NCBI RefSeq assembly: GCF_040712315.1
Contig: NC_134023.1
Coordinates: 14,827,442-14,891,441, forward strand
DNA length: 64,000 nucleotides
Direction of reading: 5' to 3'
Source of the DNA: Castanea sativa
Taxonomy: Eukaryota; Streptophyta; Magnoliopsida; Fagales; Fagaceae
Shown: one piece after another, positions 1-12,055 of the stretch
Layout: each line of letters opens with the position of its first letter
Numbering within the stretch: position 1 is the stretch's first letter
Program-made: the position numbers and the translations under genes
The notes under the pieces: generated by a model
Told to the model about the DNA's origin: nothing
Seen by the model: only the letters and a program-made list of their open reading frames with translations
Database searches by the model: none

Positions 1-134
1 TCTTCTCTCTTCGTTAAGGTTGTTGGTGTAAATGTAAAAAAAAAAAAAAAAAAAAATCCTTCTGTATTTAGGCATGTGCATTTAAGAGAGAGATACCTAT
101 TACCTATATTCATTCGAGAGAGAGATGTATATAC

Positions 135-460
135 CTATGTAAGCACTTTTTTTGGGTTGTTGCACATTTCTGCCAAAGAATTCCAAGCATTTTCGGCCGA
201 AGTAGTAAAACTAATGGCAGCGAATAAGCGGGGCTCACATAAAGTCTGGATCACTTGTAACGCCTTGGCGTTCTTATTAATCAAAGTCATAGCATCATAA
301 TTTTCTGCTTCAAAAGGGTGGCCAGTTGCTTCAACAATGTCCCAAAGTTCTTGATCTATTAAATAGGTTTTCACTTGATGACTCCAAACCAAATAATTGT
401 TTCCATCAAGAACGTTAGGAACAGCTGCAAAACGTAGCAGACCTTGTTATGCCTAAGCAT
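135..460 (-). pseudogene. Array exon A4: gag-like A, frameshifted
   Basis: The ancestral ATG (460-458) is out of frame with the domain because of small indels in the first dozen codons. The domain frame is open from about 392 (MVWSHQVKTYLIDQ, LWDIVEATGHPF, NKNAKALQVIQ, SAENAWNSLAEM). A 2-nt gain in the A-run near the end then brings a TAG just at the donor TACATAG|GTATATAC. Its B partner, if any, is beyond the left edge. Confidence 0.7.
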
Positions 461-596
461 TAAATTAGAGGATTTGGTTAACGAGTGTTATTATAGCATT
501 TGTTAATAGATTATTTTAAAAAAGTTTTGATACAACCTTCATGAAAAATATTTTTTAAGAAAAGTGTCCAAAAAATCAGTTTTTTTAATAATAATA

Positions 597-630
<34 letters not shown>

Positions 631-1459
631 TATAAAGAACAGTTTTTTTTTTTTTTTTTTTTTCATAAAAAATGCTCCATCAAATTAAGTTGGCTATAAT
701 GAAAATTGAATCAAACGTAAATAGTTATAATGAAAATTTTGAAATGTAAAGGACCTAAAATTAAAAGAATTGTTACTAAATGTGAAAAATTTAAAAAGAA
801 CTTTATCACAACAATTTATTAAACATTCAAAAAGAGTAAAGCTCATTTTAATCAAAGCTTGCTATTACAAGAGTTTTGTAACTTAATTAGCACATTTTGA
901 TATTTTTAATGGATAAAATTATTCATGGTTCAAATCCCACCTATCTCTCACAAACTATTTACCTTCAAAAAAAAAAAAAAACTTGATTACCAGTAAAAAT
1001 TACAATATTTTGTGAGTTTAAATATAAATCTTGGAGATTTACATCTTGTGAGTTGAATTTACACTACCAATGTATACTTAATGTCTTTTCTATTAAATTT
1101 AAAGATTAATAAATAGACATAAACTGCCTCCAAAGATTTTTTTCTGGTAATTTATATATTAAATGTGTGACAAAAAAGCTAAAATTTAACTTACTAAAAA
1201 ATTAAACTGAAATCTAATAAGTTAGATTATTGGCACCAAAAAAAAAAAAAACTGACAAAAAAAAGTAAAAACTTTTTTCCTTTACCCAAATTGACACTAG
1301 ATCTCGTATAGATCATCTTTCATGCCTTATCTTCTTCACGATGTGTTTTAGGATTATTTTTCATTGTATGTTTATCATTATGATGTTATAGACTCTTTAA
1401 GCTTAAATAAGAAGTTTTTGAGCATTTATATTTTCAAAAGACAGGAGAGAGATAGCTAC
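461..1459. other. Spacer between A4 and B3
   Basis: AT-rich, with poly-A, poly-T and TA runs (about 597-664). No coding exon, and no ankyrin sequence after B3 on the minus strand. Confidence 0.6.
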
Positions 1460-1723
1460 CTTCGTGTAGTTTGTGCAGTTCTCCCAACTTATCCCAAGCC
1501 ATTTTTGCGGTACTACAGTTGCAAATCAAATGAAATAAATTGGACGATTTCCAGATCAAATACAAAGCCAAGGCATTCTTCACGATCCAATCATTAAAAG
1601 TGATTTGTTCATCTACTGTCGTAGGAGGATCAATGGTTGCTTCAACAGTGTCCCAAAGGTCTTCATCCCTTAGATAGGTTTCAATTCGAGCGCTCCAAAC
1701 CTCATAACTTTCTCCCTTCGGGA
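1460..1723 (-). CDS. Array exon B3: gag-like B, intact
   Basis: 264 nt, phase 1-1. Acceptor TTTTCTTTCAG|TCCCGAAGG, donor CGAAG|GTAGCTATCTC. Encodes VPKGESYEVW, DLWDTVEATIDPP, NALALYLIWKSSN, CNCSTAKMAWDKLGELHK. The intron just upstream (about 1,880-2,110) aligns with the intron upstream of B1 (about 12,670-12,910), showing that exon and intron were copied together. Confidence 0.75.
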
Positions 1724-2148
1724 CTGAAAGAAAATCAGCAATTAAAGATAAATTTCTCACGTAGGAAACTTGTTCTATGAAGAAGCTATCAAACTTGTAG
1801 AAGATACCTAAAATACTCTAATGTTATAGAATATATATAACACATTTTATCCCCTCTCGCTCTAAATTTTAACTTTTAACCTGATCCTAGCTTATCGTCA
1901 GATTTGATACGGAAAATCTTTATTACTTAATTTTGCAAGCAAGAGAATATAAGACAGTACTTCTTCAGCTAATTAAATTGAACTTGTAATTTGGATGAAC
2001 AAGAAGAAAGAACAAGCAAAAAATGGATAGAGTGGGAGGCTCAAAACCAACCCCCTGCACAATATTATTATAAACAGAGCACAAACCCAAGCATAAAAAT
2101 AACAAGATAGTTAATTAAGAGTTGACCAGATCAAAGAAAGAAAGTCAA

Positions 2149-2540
2149 TACCGTACATGGGAATTATATCGTATCGGTCATTAAACCAGTATCGGTACTT
2201 CTCCAAAACGTATTAGAAAAATACCAGCCTATACCGGCTGGTATTGGCGTTTCGGTCATACAATTAAAAAAAAATTGAAAAAAATTATTAAAAACATTTT
2301 TAATCTAATATATTAGTTAATGTACTTACGCTAATATGTAGGGTTATAAAATACGTGGATTTTAAATTTTATGTTGATAAATATAAAAATTAATAAATTC
2401 ATACTTACGTAAATAATACAAATATATATATTTATATACAAAAATATATAAGTAGCGGTAATCCCGAAACGTTATACTGGTATCAATCAGTACTGAAATA
2501 TTTTGTTCTCCTAACCAAACCTAAACAGCCTCTGTTACGA
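2149..2540. repeat. Dispersed repeat, copy 1 (second copy 11,665-12,055)
   Basis: Begins with a word like ACCGTACNTG..CGGTCATTAAACCAGT and ends near CCTAACCAAACC. Much of it aligns with 11,665-12,055 in the same orientation, including a shared core GTGGATTTTAAATTTTATG. Probably an unclassified MITE. The two copies sit at different places relative to their B exons, so they inserted independently. Confidence 0.55.
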
Positions 2541-2719
2541 TATTAACTCCGTTGAATCAAAGTGTAGTTTAAAAAAAAAATTATTATCTTGGTTTATAAA
2601 TCATATATAATACTAACTATATCCCATCCCCTTAGGTCTCAAACTTGAGCCATTGGACCAAACATGGTCATTGGCTAAGAGATCAAAGTTTAGTTGGATA
2701 GATAGTGTTTTGGGATTTA

Positions 2720-2925
2720 GGGTTTGTTTGGATACCGCTTATTTTGCTAAAACTAAAAAATTATTACTAAAAGTACTGTAGATAAAGGTAAAAGTTAGTT
2801 GAAATAGTACAGTGTGCTCATGAATAGTGCTAAAAAGTGTAGTGAGATCTATGAATAGTAGTAAAAATAAGCTGAATAGTGAAATAATTTTCATTTTTCT
2901 TTCTACCCCAAACGCACACTTAGAG
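2720..2925 (+). mobile_element. TIR MITE, family shared with 62,433-62,638
   Basis: Reads GTTTGTTTGGATACCGCTTA, then repeated CATGAATAGTGCTAAAAAG-like words, to CCCCAAACGCACAC. The reverse complement is found at 62,433-62,638 (GTGTGTTTGGCTCC ... ACAAATAGACCCTTA). The GTTTGG termini are typical of small non-autonomous hAT-type elements. Confidence 0.6.
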
Positions 2926-4547
2926 AGAGAAAATGAGTATTGATAGTACATTACCTAAAATAGGGTAAGGGATGAAAAAAAAAAAAAAAAAAAACCCCAA
3001 AACCCAAAAACCCACCTGCACCTTTTTACCCATTTCCCTCTTAAGATGGGTTTTAGGCTTTTAACTGCATTGCTCTCCATCTTTACGGAGTAGTATTCAT
3101 TCCCTATATATATATTTAGTGTCTGGGTAATTGTGATAAAGTAAAATTTGTGTTATGAAAAGTATGAGGAATAATAAAAAGATGAATGAAAATAATAATT
3201 AAATAAAAAAAGGTTTGAATAAAAGATTTGGTGTGGAACCACCAAAAAAATAGGTTAACTAAAATGGAAAAACTAGGTTTTTATCCTAAAATAGGGAGAT
3301 ATTTTAAGTAACCACTACAAATGCTCAAACAGTATCTATGGAGAAGAAAAATGAAAATTTTAAATAGGAGATTGAGATTAGGTGCAATACCTATGAGTAT
3401 TACACCTGATGCAATAGTTGTGAATGATTGAGATTTAAAGTTGGAAAAAGCAGCTTTAAATCTTAGTCATTGAATAATTTTTTTAAAATAAAGGTAAAAA
3501 GTGAAAGTTAAAAAGTGAAAATTGAAAAAAAAAGGAAATTGCAAATTACACTCTTAAAAAATTTAGTGGTGTTTGGATTTTACACCCTGAAATTTTAGAA
3601 TTTTGATTTTACTTCCTGAAATTTGGGGGCGTCTGGATTTTATCATCTTTAATTTTAGGGGGATTCTAATCCCTAAAATTTAAAGATGTTTGGATTTTAC
3701 ACCTTAAAATTTCAGAATTGTATAAAAAAATTTAAAAATAAAGGTAAAAAGTGAAAATTGTATATATGATAAAAAAATTGTGAGGGAGATGGGATAATTG
3801 CAAATCTATAAAAAGGGGTCTCAAAAATGGAAAAAAGGAAGACAAAATAGGAATAGAGAACAAAAAAAATTCAAAACACATGTATAAATACAAGCATGCA
3901 TAAATTAAGCATAAGCGTTTGTGCATGTGTATTAAAAAAAATATATCATAATTTTTTAATATGAAATCAAAGTGAGCACATCTACATGCTCAAAAAATGG
4001 AAAAAAAAAAAAAGTATTTAGTTGTAATTTTCTTTTCTTAAAAAATCACTTTTATTCATTTGAGAACTATCCTCCGTAAGCATAACATTAGATCTTGTCT
4101 ATTCAGTTATTCTGTGACCATTATAATGAATTTTATATTTTTTTTCAACCAAAAAATTGAAAACTTAAGAAAAGAAAAAGAAAAATATATATAGTTGAAT
4201 TAGATATATCCATAAAGGAACATAAAATTCGTCATAAGTCACAAATGATTAATAAAATTTGAATGGAAATAATTCTTACCACAACTGATTTGAAGTTAAG
4301 TAGGTACTAGGGAAACTAATTTTTATTAAAACCAAGTACACGGATTTTATAGTATGTTCTCAAAAGATTAGAGAGAATTAAGAAAGTTGTTTGAGTAGTA
4401 TGTTGGTGTGAGTATATACTATATAGTTGAAGCTTTGTGGTTTGAAGAAAAGTGTGCCAAGTGAAGCAGTGTGATGGCATGTTTGAGTTGTTAATATATA
4501 TAGGGGTAGAAAATGTATGCGCATGTGCATTTTAGAGAGGGAAATAC

Positions 4548-4878
4548 CTTTGTAACAACTTTGGGGGAGGTCGCATATTTTTGCCAAAGCATCCCAAGCA
4601 AATTTGGCCGAACTAATCAAACTAATCGCAGCAAACAAGGGGGGCGTACATGTACTCTTTATCACTATTAATGCCATGGCATTCTTCTTGGTCCAAGCCT
4701 TAAAAGCATCTTCATCATTTTCTTCCTGTGGAGGTTCGTCCGTTGTTTCAATAATGACCCAAAGATCTTCAGCTATCAAATAGGATTTCACTTGAGAACT
4801 CCAATACACATAATTGTCTCCGTGAAGAAATTGAGTAATAGCTGCAAATGTGGCAGACCTTGTTAATGGCCTAAGCAT
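4548..4878 (-). CDS. Array exon A3: gag-like A, intact
   Basis: 331 nt from ATG 4878-4876 to TACAAAG|GTATTTC, phase 1. Encodes MLRPLTRSATFAAITQFL, HGDNYVYW, DLWVIIETTDEPP, TKKNAMALIVIK, SSAKFAWDALAKICD. The usual LDGDNY is LHGDNY here. Upstream leader DNA (4,879-5,214) aligns with that of A2. Confidence 0.74.
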
Positions 4879-5214
4879 TAAATTACTTATATGAAAATGT
4901 CACATAATTCACTCTTAATTAAATGCCATGACTTTGAAACTTCCAATCCCTATGTAGGGATTATTAGCCAACCATGGAATCTTCCATAACAATCAAAATA
5001 TTATTGCAAAGTAATAGAACAATCAACTTAACATTCATATGAATGTTGAAACTAAACAATTAAGAGAGTCGTGGTGTTTACCTTAGTTTTAATATGGGCA
5101 AACATCGAGGGAAAAATCCACGTTTTTCATGTAATCGCGCTAATAGTAATTGAATTTCTAGCGGAGGTACTACTAAGTTTGTTGGTTTAACGGGCATGTG
5201 GAGGAAAGTAAGAT
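4879..5214 (-). promoter_or_regulatory. Leader/promoter region of A3, proximal part
   Basis: Aligns with the A2 upstream region (9,755-9,950): shared words TGTTGAAACTAAACAATTAA and GACAATTGAATTTCTAG-like. The putative leader donor CTAAG|GTAAAC (exon side ends at 5082) matches A1. The distal half of the same promoter continues at about 6,919, separated by two inserted elements. Confidence 0.5.
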
Positions 5215-6414
5215 CATGGTTCTCAAATCCAGATTGGACTGTATGGTCTGACCTGGTTAATCGTGAACTTCTCGTAAATACAGTTTTTTTAACCCTAAAA
5301 ACTAGTCTATACCAAAAAAGCATGAAACCGTTCGAACCACGGTCCAACCGCACGGTTCTTAGAACTGTGACTGATTCCCACGGTTGAACGTTTTCCTACT
5401 TCTCTTTGAATTTGAACACCAAAAACCTCAAAAAAAGAAATAAAAAAAGAAGAAAAAGAAACACAGTCGTTTAGTGCCACTATATATACCGGAAAGTACC
5501 GGGTCATTCCGGCGGAAAAAAGTAATTCGGCCAGTAAAGAAAAACAAAGGAAACTAAAAATAAAATAAAATAACACACATGAACATCTTCGCCACTTGCT
5601 ACCACTATTCTGGTGAAATAGCTTATGCCCTCCCGCCCTTGTCTTCTAAAGAGCATATGTCTTTGAGGGTATTTGGCAAGCTAGTTTAAATACATTTCTA
5701 CACTTTTAAACAACATTTTACACATTTTCACACATTTTTCACTCACACGTATATCAAAAATACTTAAACAACATAATTTAACTTAGTTGGCGAAGACCAA
5801 CTAAGTGTATATCACTCACACGTATGTGTTTCTTCTTCTTCTTTGGTGAAGACCAAAGTCACAGACCCTTCTGTTCTGTGTAGTGTGCATTTCTTTTCTT
5901 TTTAACTTAGTTGTGTCTTGTTGTTAAGTATGTCGTGTACAGTGTGCCCAGTGCCTACATCTGGCTTGCTGAGCCACCCACCCATGTGCTTTGATTGCAC
6001 AATTCAACTAATTTAAAATTTTGTACTATAACTGCCATGACTCTGTCAACATGGAACAAAGAGTTTTTATTTTTTTTTATTATTATTTTTTTAAAAATTT
6101 ATTTATTGTTGTTGTTAATATTATTATTATTATTATTATTGTACTTCAATTTTTGTTTAAAATATCTAAGTGCATCTATTGTTTTTTTTTGGTCAACGAG
6201 ATGATGACATTTTAGGGACTTATATGAAAAATAAATTTAATTGGATTATTTTAGTTAATTTTTATATTCATATTAATTTAATATACATTTATTTATATTT
6301 AAATAATTATTAAACTGATTATGATGTCATCACAATTTGACCTTAGTTTGATTTTTAAAGTCTTGAATCTCTTATTTTAACGGTTCATTAAACGGTCCGA
6401 ATCTGAGAACCATG
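5215..6414. mobile_element. Non-autonomous hAT-type element with perfect 8-bp target duplication
   Basis: Starts CATGGTTCTCA and ends TGAGAACCATG: an 11-bp inverted repeat that is complementary throughout. It is flanked on both sides by AGTAAGAT (5207-5214 and 6415-6422). Length 1200 bp. An 8-bp duplication is the hAT signature. The A2 promoter has the unoccupied equivalent (GGAAGTGAGATAAAAGG near 9,950). No transposase frame is seen. Confidence 0.82.
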
Positions 6415-6422
6415 AGTAAGAT

Positions 6423-6918
6423 TTGATGTGTGCATTAAATCCACCAACCTGAAAAATCAACCCAAACTGATGCTTCGGGTTGATTTTCATGGGTTGGTGG
6501 ATTTCATTGGAATTTTATTTTAATCTAACTTTGGGTTGGGTCAAGTTTAGGTTGATAGTTTTTTGACTTCCTTCAACTTATTTGAATTATCGTGTATATA
6601 AATTTATTTTTATAATCCTTATTTTAATTTAGTTTAATTTATTTTGGTATTTTGAAAATTAGCTTTAATGAAATTGGAAATTGCAATATAATTTAAGCAC
6701 ATTATATGAATGGTAATAATTTATTAAAAAAAGTGTTTATATAATTGATAAATGTCCAATTTTTTACAACGTATAAAACATGTATGGTAATCAATCGACC
6801 CAACTCAACTAGTTTCTACATATGTTATGGGTTAGATTGGGTTAGGCTATAAATTTCTTAATTTGACAAGTTCGGGTTGGGTTAAACGTTAAAGGCACCC
6901 TTTGATTTGACCCATACC
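6423..6918. mobile_element. Second insertion at the same promoter site
   Basis: Directly follows the hAT target duplication and ends before AAGTGAGATAAAGG, where homology with the A2 promoter resumes. Rich in CAACCCAA/TTGGGTTG words in both orientations. Class unknown; the boundary is inferred from the A2 comparison. Confidence 0.5.
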
Positions 6919-7690
6919 CTAAGTGAGATAAAGGGGGGAGATAGGAAGAATAAATGGTGAAATATATGGGAAAAAGGGAAGAGACAAGGTTAAAGATGAA
7001 GAGCAGGGGGGTGCTGGTGGCTGTTGTTTATTGAGAAAATTACCTGTTTGCCCTGCTTAATCCCTTAATTACCATTAACTTGATTACCCTATTTACATCT
7101 ATACCCATAATATTTTCACATATTCTGAAAATTCATAAATTATTTTAATGGCTTTATCAAAATAAAAAGTTTACCACTTATCTTTCTTTCTTTCTTTTAT
7201 TTTTTTTATTCATAATTTGATAGTTACAATGAAAAGAGAGAATATGAATCGTGGATGTCTCTATTACAAATACCAAAAGGTGTTAATTGAGCTAAAAGAT
7301 TCTTGACACAATTATTTCTCTTTTAATTATGGAAAGTAAACTACTAAAATTAAAGGAAACAATAAGAATACTACAAATTGTTTTTTTGAGAAGAAGATGC
7401 AACAAATTTTAACACATATATATATTATATTCTATGTGACAATAAATATAATTTTTGAGTTTAAACCACCTAATAAATGAGTTTTTAAATCTTTTTATTA
7501 TTATTTATGATTGATGACACTTTAGTCTATAAGCTTATATGGTAAAACAACATCACTCCTAAATTATACTAAATAGAGTCCCCCCCAAATATAATATTAT
7601 ATAGTGTGCTTGATATATTAAAATTTGGCAGTATAAGAACAATCTTTATGACTCTTAAATTTCTTTAGCATAAATTGGCACATATTTCAA
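6919..7690 (-). promoter_or_regulatory. Distal A3 upstream region, duplicated at A2
   Basis: Aligns in order with about 9,945-10,540: GTGAGATAAA, ATTACCATTAAC, GATTACCC-ATTTACAT, the TTTATCAAAA block and TATGACTCTTAAA. This shows that the module duplication covered upstream DNA as well as exons. Confidence 0.5.
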
Positions 7691-8013
7691 AAATTTTGTA
7701 AAATAGTTTTATAATCAAAAGATTTAATTAATTATATATCAGAAGTTATTTTGGTTTGGCCAAAATAACAAAACACAATTAACATTATAAACATATAATT
7801 TGAAATTCACATATTTTATAAACTCAAATATTAAATCTAAGTACATAAATCATATGTATTAATATTTGTAAAACATGATTTCACAAACTGTGTGTAATTA
7901 TACGTGTGCAACAATAATTAAACTTTTTTTAAGTATGTACATTTGAGATTCTCCAAAGAAAAAAAAAAAAAAAAAAGTATGTGCATTTGTAAATATAGGC
8001 GTGAGATAGCTAC

Positions 8014-8277
8014 CTTGTTTTATGTTGTGCAATTTTCCCAAACCATCCCAAGCCAGTTTTGCTGTACTACAATCACAAATCAAATGAAATAATTTGGACG
8101 ACTCCCAGATCAAATATAAAGCCACGGTATTCTTCTTGCTCCAATCATTAAAACGAATTTTATCATCTTCTGCCGTGGGAGGTTCAGTGGTTGCTTCGAC
8201 AATACCCCAAAGATCCAGAGTCCTCAAATAGGTGTTCATTCGATAGCTCCAAACCTCAAAACTTTCGTCGTAAGGAG
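8014..8277 (-). CDS. Array exon B2: gag-like B, intact
   Basis: 264 nt, phase 1-1. Acceptor TTCTTTCAG|CTCCTTACG, donor GTAGCTATCTC. Encodes [65 protein letters not shown]. Open, even though its partner A2 carries a nonsense codon. Confidence 0.74.
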
Positions 8278-8446
8278 CTGAAAGAACAACAATTAAATAT
8301 TTCATTTTCTCATATACCAAACTTGTTCTATAAAGAATCCAATATTACCCTACTATTATAGGCTATTATATATTTTACCCTTTCTTGCTCTAGGTTTTAA
8401 CTTGATCTTAGTTAGTAAACAATCACTAAATAGGTAGGTGTGCATA

Positions 8447-8797
8447 CTGTATGTCGGACCATGAGTTGTGTCATCCCACTTCAAAATCAATTGGTGATAA
8501 GGAAAACACACTTAAATCTTTTATGACATTTGAAATCACGCCTTGCGGGGTCTATTGTTTGAGTGGTTGTAGGGAGTCAAATTGTGCTCCTCCAACAATC
8601 TCTCCCTTACATTGACACTCCCATGACTCGAACCCATGACCATGACTCTGATACTATTTGTTGGATCGTGAGCTGTATCATTCCACCTCAAAATTAATTG
8701 GCGATAAGGGAGATACGCTTAAATCTTTTATGGCATTCGATATCATGCCTCGTGGGCCTATGTTTAGAGTGGTTGTAGAGAGTCAAATTGTGGTCCC
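8447..8797. repeat. Tandem pair of about 215-bp repeats in the A2-B2 intron
   Basis: GGACCATGAGTTGTGTCATCC at about 8,457 recurs as GGATCGTGAGCTGTATCATTCC at about 8,663. Each is followed by CTTAAATCTTTTATG and GAGTGGTTGTAG-GAGTCAAATTGTG. Between them is CTCGAACCCATGACCATGA, a word common in plant intergenic repeats. Confidence 0.65.
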
Positions 8798-8941
8798 ACC
8801 ACTATATGTGGTTGAGTCTTAGCTGTTTAAACATCTGGTTGGTCTGTTTGAGTTTATTTATTTATTTTAAAGAAAAAAAAAAAACCTAGGCTTAGATTCA
8901 AAATTTATGAGCATGTCCATTTAATTTTGAGAGGGAAATAC

Positions 8942-9275
8942 CTATGTAATCATATTTTGGGAGGTGGCATATGAATGCCAAAGCATCCCAAGCAATTTTG
9001 GCCGAAGTAATCAACTTAATCGCAGCACAAAACCGTGGTCCACATGTATTCTGTATCACTAGTAATGCCCTGCCATTCTTCTTGGTCCAAGTCTTAAAAG
9101 CATCTTTTTCGTTTTCTTCTTTAGGTGGTTCGTCGGTTGCCTCAACAACATCCCAAAGATCTTTAGCATACAAATAGGATTGCACTTGATGTTTCCAACC
9201 AGAATAATTGTCTCCGTCAAGAACTTTATCAACAACTGCGCATGTTGCAATACTTGTTAGCCTTTATAAGCGCAT
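8942..9275 (-). pseudogene. Array exon A2: gag-like A with nonsense codon
   Basis: 334 nt, so total length keeps phase 1, and the donor TACATAG|GTATTTC is retained. The landmarks LDGDNYSGW, DLWDVVEATDEPP, TKKNGRALLVIQ and SAKIAWDALA are all present in one open frame. But the ancestral ATG at 9275-9273 is followed by TAA as the fourth codon, and no other in-frame ATG precedes LDGDNY. Function would need an upstream start by splicing or a later start. Confidence 0.72.
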
Positions 9276-9558
9276 TAAACTAATTATATATAAATGCCAG
9301 TTGTCACATAAGTCCCAATTTATTAGATGCCATGACTTAACATGGGAAATTATTGTGTACTTCGGGAGTAATATAAATGTGTACTCTCTCCTCTCATATG
9401 AATAATGAGTCACACTAATTAAATTCATGGTGGGACCTATCATTTATGTGAGAGAGAGAAGTACGCATTTATAGTACTCTGATCCGGGAGTACCTAATAA
9501 TTTTTTGACTTAACACTAGCACAATCAACTTAATATTCCTATATCCTAACTAGCACGC

Positions 9559-9712
9559 ATTCTTGATGCAATGGTCACTCCATAAGTATAAGTGTTTGTG
9601 GAGTATGAGAGGCAAGAGTTAGGGTTTAAGTCTCTAAGAGAAATTTTCACACACATATATACTTAGATTAGATTAGAGTAAAATTTCTGTCTTGTTTAAA
9701 TTTTTTTAAAAT
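9559..9712 (+). mobile_element. tRNA-derived SINE, copy 1
   Basis: TTGATGCAATGGTCACTCC (A-box-like) and GGGTTTAAGTCTC (B-box-like), followed by CACACACATATATACTTAGATTA and an A-rich tail. Same family as 13,888 and 38,972. Confidence 0.65.
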
Positions 9713-9754
9713 CTTATATCTTATCAAAAAAAAAAAAACATTATATTCTTATTC

Positions 9755-10085
9755 ATGTTGAAACTAAACAATTAAAAAAATCATGGAGTTTACCTTAAAT
9801 TTAATGATGGCCAAAACAGAGAGACAATTCCACGTTATCCACATGAAATTGTTAGAAAGCGACCACCAAAGATAGTCGAGTAGTAATGACAATTGAATTT
9901 CTAGTGGGGTTACTGCTAAGGTTGTTGGCTAAACAAACATTGGAAGGGAAGTGAGATAAAAGGGAAAAAAGGGAAGAGAAAGAGATAAAACGGAGAAGAA
10001 GATAAGTGTATGGAGAAGAAAGAGAAATGGGAGGGGATTACCCCCATTTAGTTACCATTAACCCGATTACCCCATTTACATTTAT
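9755..10085 (-). promoter_or_regulatory. A2 leader/promoter region
   Basis: Homologous to 5,048-5,214 plus 6,919-7,100 and uninterrupted by the two elements found there, so it preserves the older arrangement. A TTAAG|GTAAAC donor is at 9794/9793. Confidence 0.5.
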
Positions 10086-10245
10086 ACTCGTATTTATAAT
10101 TTCGTTTCTCCTTAGTAACTCGATTTTAATTAAATCGAGTTTTTCATTGAAACTCAATTTTTAAAAAATCGAGTTTCAAAATAGGGGCATATGACTAAAT
10201 AGTTTCAGAATAGAGGCATTTTGCTACTTGTTTTTATTGAAATTG
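10086..10245. mobile_element. Small foldback element in A2 upstream region
   Basis: AACTCGATTTTAATTAAATCGAGTTT is followed by AACTCAATTTTTAAAAAATCGAGTTT, giving strong hairpins. Absent from the homologous place near A3, so probably an insertion. Confidence 0.4.
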
Positions 10246-10544
10246 GCAAAACCCCATTTTCTTTGTAAAAAACTAGATACTTGGAAAGTGTGGAGGTATG
10301 CTCATTCTTTTCAAATATTCCAAAAGTTGTCATAAATTATTTGGATGACTTTATCAAAAAAAAAAAAGTTTGACAATTAGCATTCTTGTGATAATGGAAA
10401 ATTAAATATTAAATGAAACCTTAAGCACATAATTTCCATAAATTGATGATATGGTTCATTCAGGATATTATAATTTAAAACTATAAGAAAAAAGCTTTAT
10501 GACTCTTAAAGCTTTTTAATATAAATTGTTTATGTTAAGAGTCT

Positions 10545-11205
10545 TGTAGCTCAATTTATAAATTGGTATTTGTTTGATATTTCTAATGAACATATCCATA
10601 GTTTAAAGGGAAGAGTTTATGGATACGAAAATGGTATTGGTTTAGGAAATATTTTTAGAAACTTTTATGGAGAAAAAAAAACTTATTCATTTTACAGCTT
10701 TTAATATTTTCTATTAAACTGGTATCCGTACTTTCTTAAAATAGTCTATTAACAAATGTCCTAAAGAACTTGTTACCAGCACCCTAATTTAAATTCAGAA
10801 ATCATTAAAGTGGCTGAAGCTTACTGCACTGGACACAAGCCGCGTCCATTAAAGCTGAAAAATAGTTTAAGCCAGAGAAGAAATCTTGCATGCGGAATAT
10901 TATTATAACTCCTTAATGTAGTGTTTCAACTTTTAATAATGAAAATAAATTTCCATAAATGACTTATAATTAATTTTTAAGTATAAAGATTCAAATCATT
11001 TTATTGCATTATATCTTGCCCTTTCTTGTTATCAATTTGTTACCAAAAAGATTTACCAAAAAAAAAATAAAAATTGTTACCAAATGTACGTCAAAAAAAT
11101 TTACTAAATGGGGGAATACTGTGAATTGTGAAAGCACTTTATCAATTTAGTTTGCTAAACACTAAAAATGCCAAAACTCTATCACAAAATTCTAATTTTG
11201 ACTTA
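10545..11205. other. AT-rich spacer
   Basis: No coding or element signal that I can support. Confidence 0.5.
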
Positions 11206-11207
11206 TA

Positions 11208-11500
11208 AGAGCATTCATATCAAAGTTCTCAAATATTTAGCTAAACTAATCTAAAAACTCTTTTTTTTTTTTTTTTGCTAGTTTAGCTATCTATTATTTT
11301 CATACACATATCAGTCTCAATACTTTATCAACATTGAAAATTAATGTAGTGAAGATAGATGCTCATTACACGTAGCAATGAGACTACCCTCTTTAAAAAC
11401 TTTAGTTAATTTAGTGAGGCTGATGCACACTTGTTTCAGTTGAGTTTAGATAATTTTTTGTTAAAATATTAAATTGTTGAGATTGATGTGAATGCTTTAC
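11208..11500. mobile_element. TIR MITE (GAGCATTCATATCA family)
   Basis: Left end GAGCATTCATATCAAAGTTCTC pairs with right end GAGATTGATGTGAATGCTTT. Termini of the form AGCATTCAYATCA mark a common small plant DNA element. About 290 bp. Confidence 0.6.
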
Positions 11501-11664
11501 TAGGTTGATACTTTAATTTTTTGTGAAAATGTTTTGAGATTTGTTTGTGCCCATGAAAGAACTCGTAACTAAAACTCCATAGTTAAAACTCTACTTCCAA
11601 CCTTTATACCTAATGACTCTATAGCAATCATCTTTCTAATTTATGTACCAATGGAAGTCAATAC

Positions 11665-12055
11665 TAGAAATATACCGTACTGACCATTAAACTGGTGTTA
11701 GTACTCCACCAAAATTTAATGAAAAAATACCAGATTATATCGGCCTGTACTAGCTGATATTAGTGTTTTAGCCAGTACAATAAAAGAAAATATAAAATTA
11801 AAAAAAATGAAAAAATTATTAAAAAACATATTATTTAAGCTAATATAGTACTTAACCATATATGTAAGGTTATAAAACATGTGGATTTTAAATTTTATGA
11901 TGATAAATATAAAAATTAATAAATTTGTATCTTACGTAAATAATATAAATATACATTTATGTATAAAAACATATAAATAGTGGTTATCGCAAAACGGTAC
12001 ACTGATATTAATTGGTACCATAATATTTCATTTCCCTAACCAAACCATAAAGGAC
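11665..12055. repeat. Dispersed repeat, copy 2
   Basis: Same family and orientation as 2,149-2,540, but more diverged at the 5' part. Lies downstream of B1, between B1 and A2. Confidence 0.55.

Larger units (their letters stand above)
1724..4547 (-). other. Intron between A3 and B3
   Basis: Holds the duplicated stretch near B3 (1,880-2,110), a repeat (2,149-2,540) that also occurs at 11,665-12,055, a TIR MITE (2,720-2,925), and a segment (3,535-3,720) resembling half of the foldback at 33,619-34,012. No further gene. Confidence 0.6.

Noticed and set aside
1460..1723. B exons as pieces of live Copia elements
   Set aside because: They have conserved splice sites, fixed length and repeated A-B pairing, and no protease, integrase or RT follows; the plus-strand gene shows the same exons spliced to ankyrin-PGG.
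5078..5353. 91-codon minus frame upstream of A3 as a coding leader exon
   Set aside because: It spans the hAT insertion point, and the homologous A2 leader is not open in this frame.
9559..9712. A tRNA gene
   Set aside because: A and B box-like words occur, but there is no cloverleaf; the tail and copies show a SINE.
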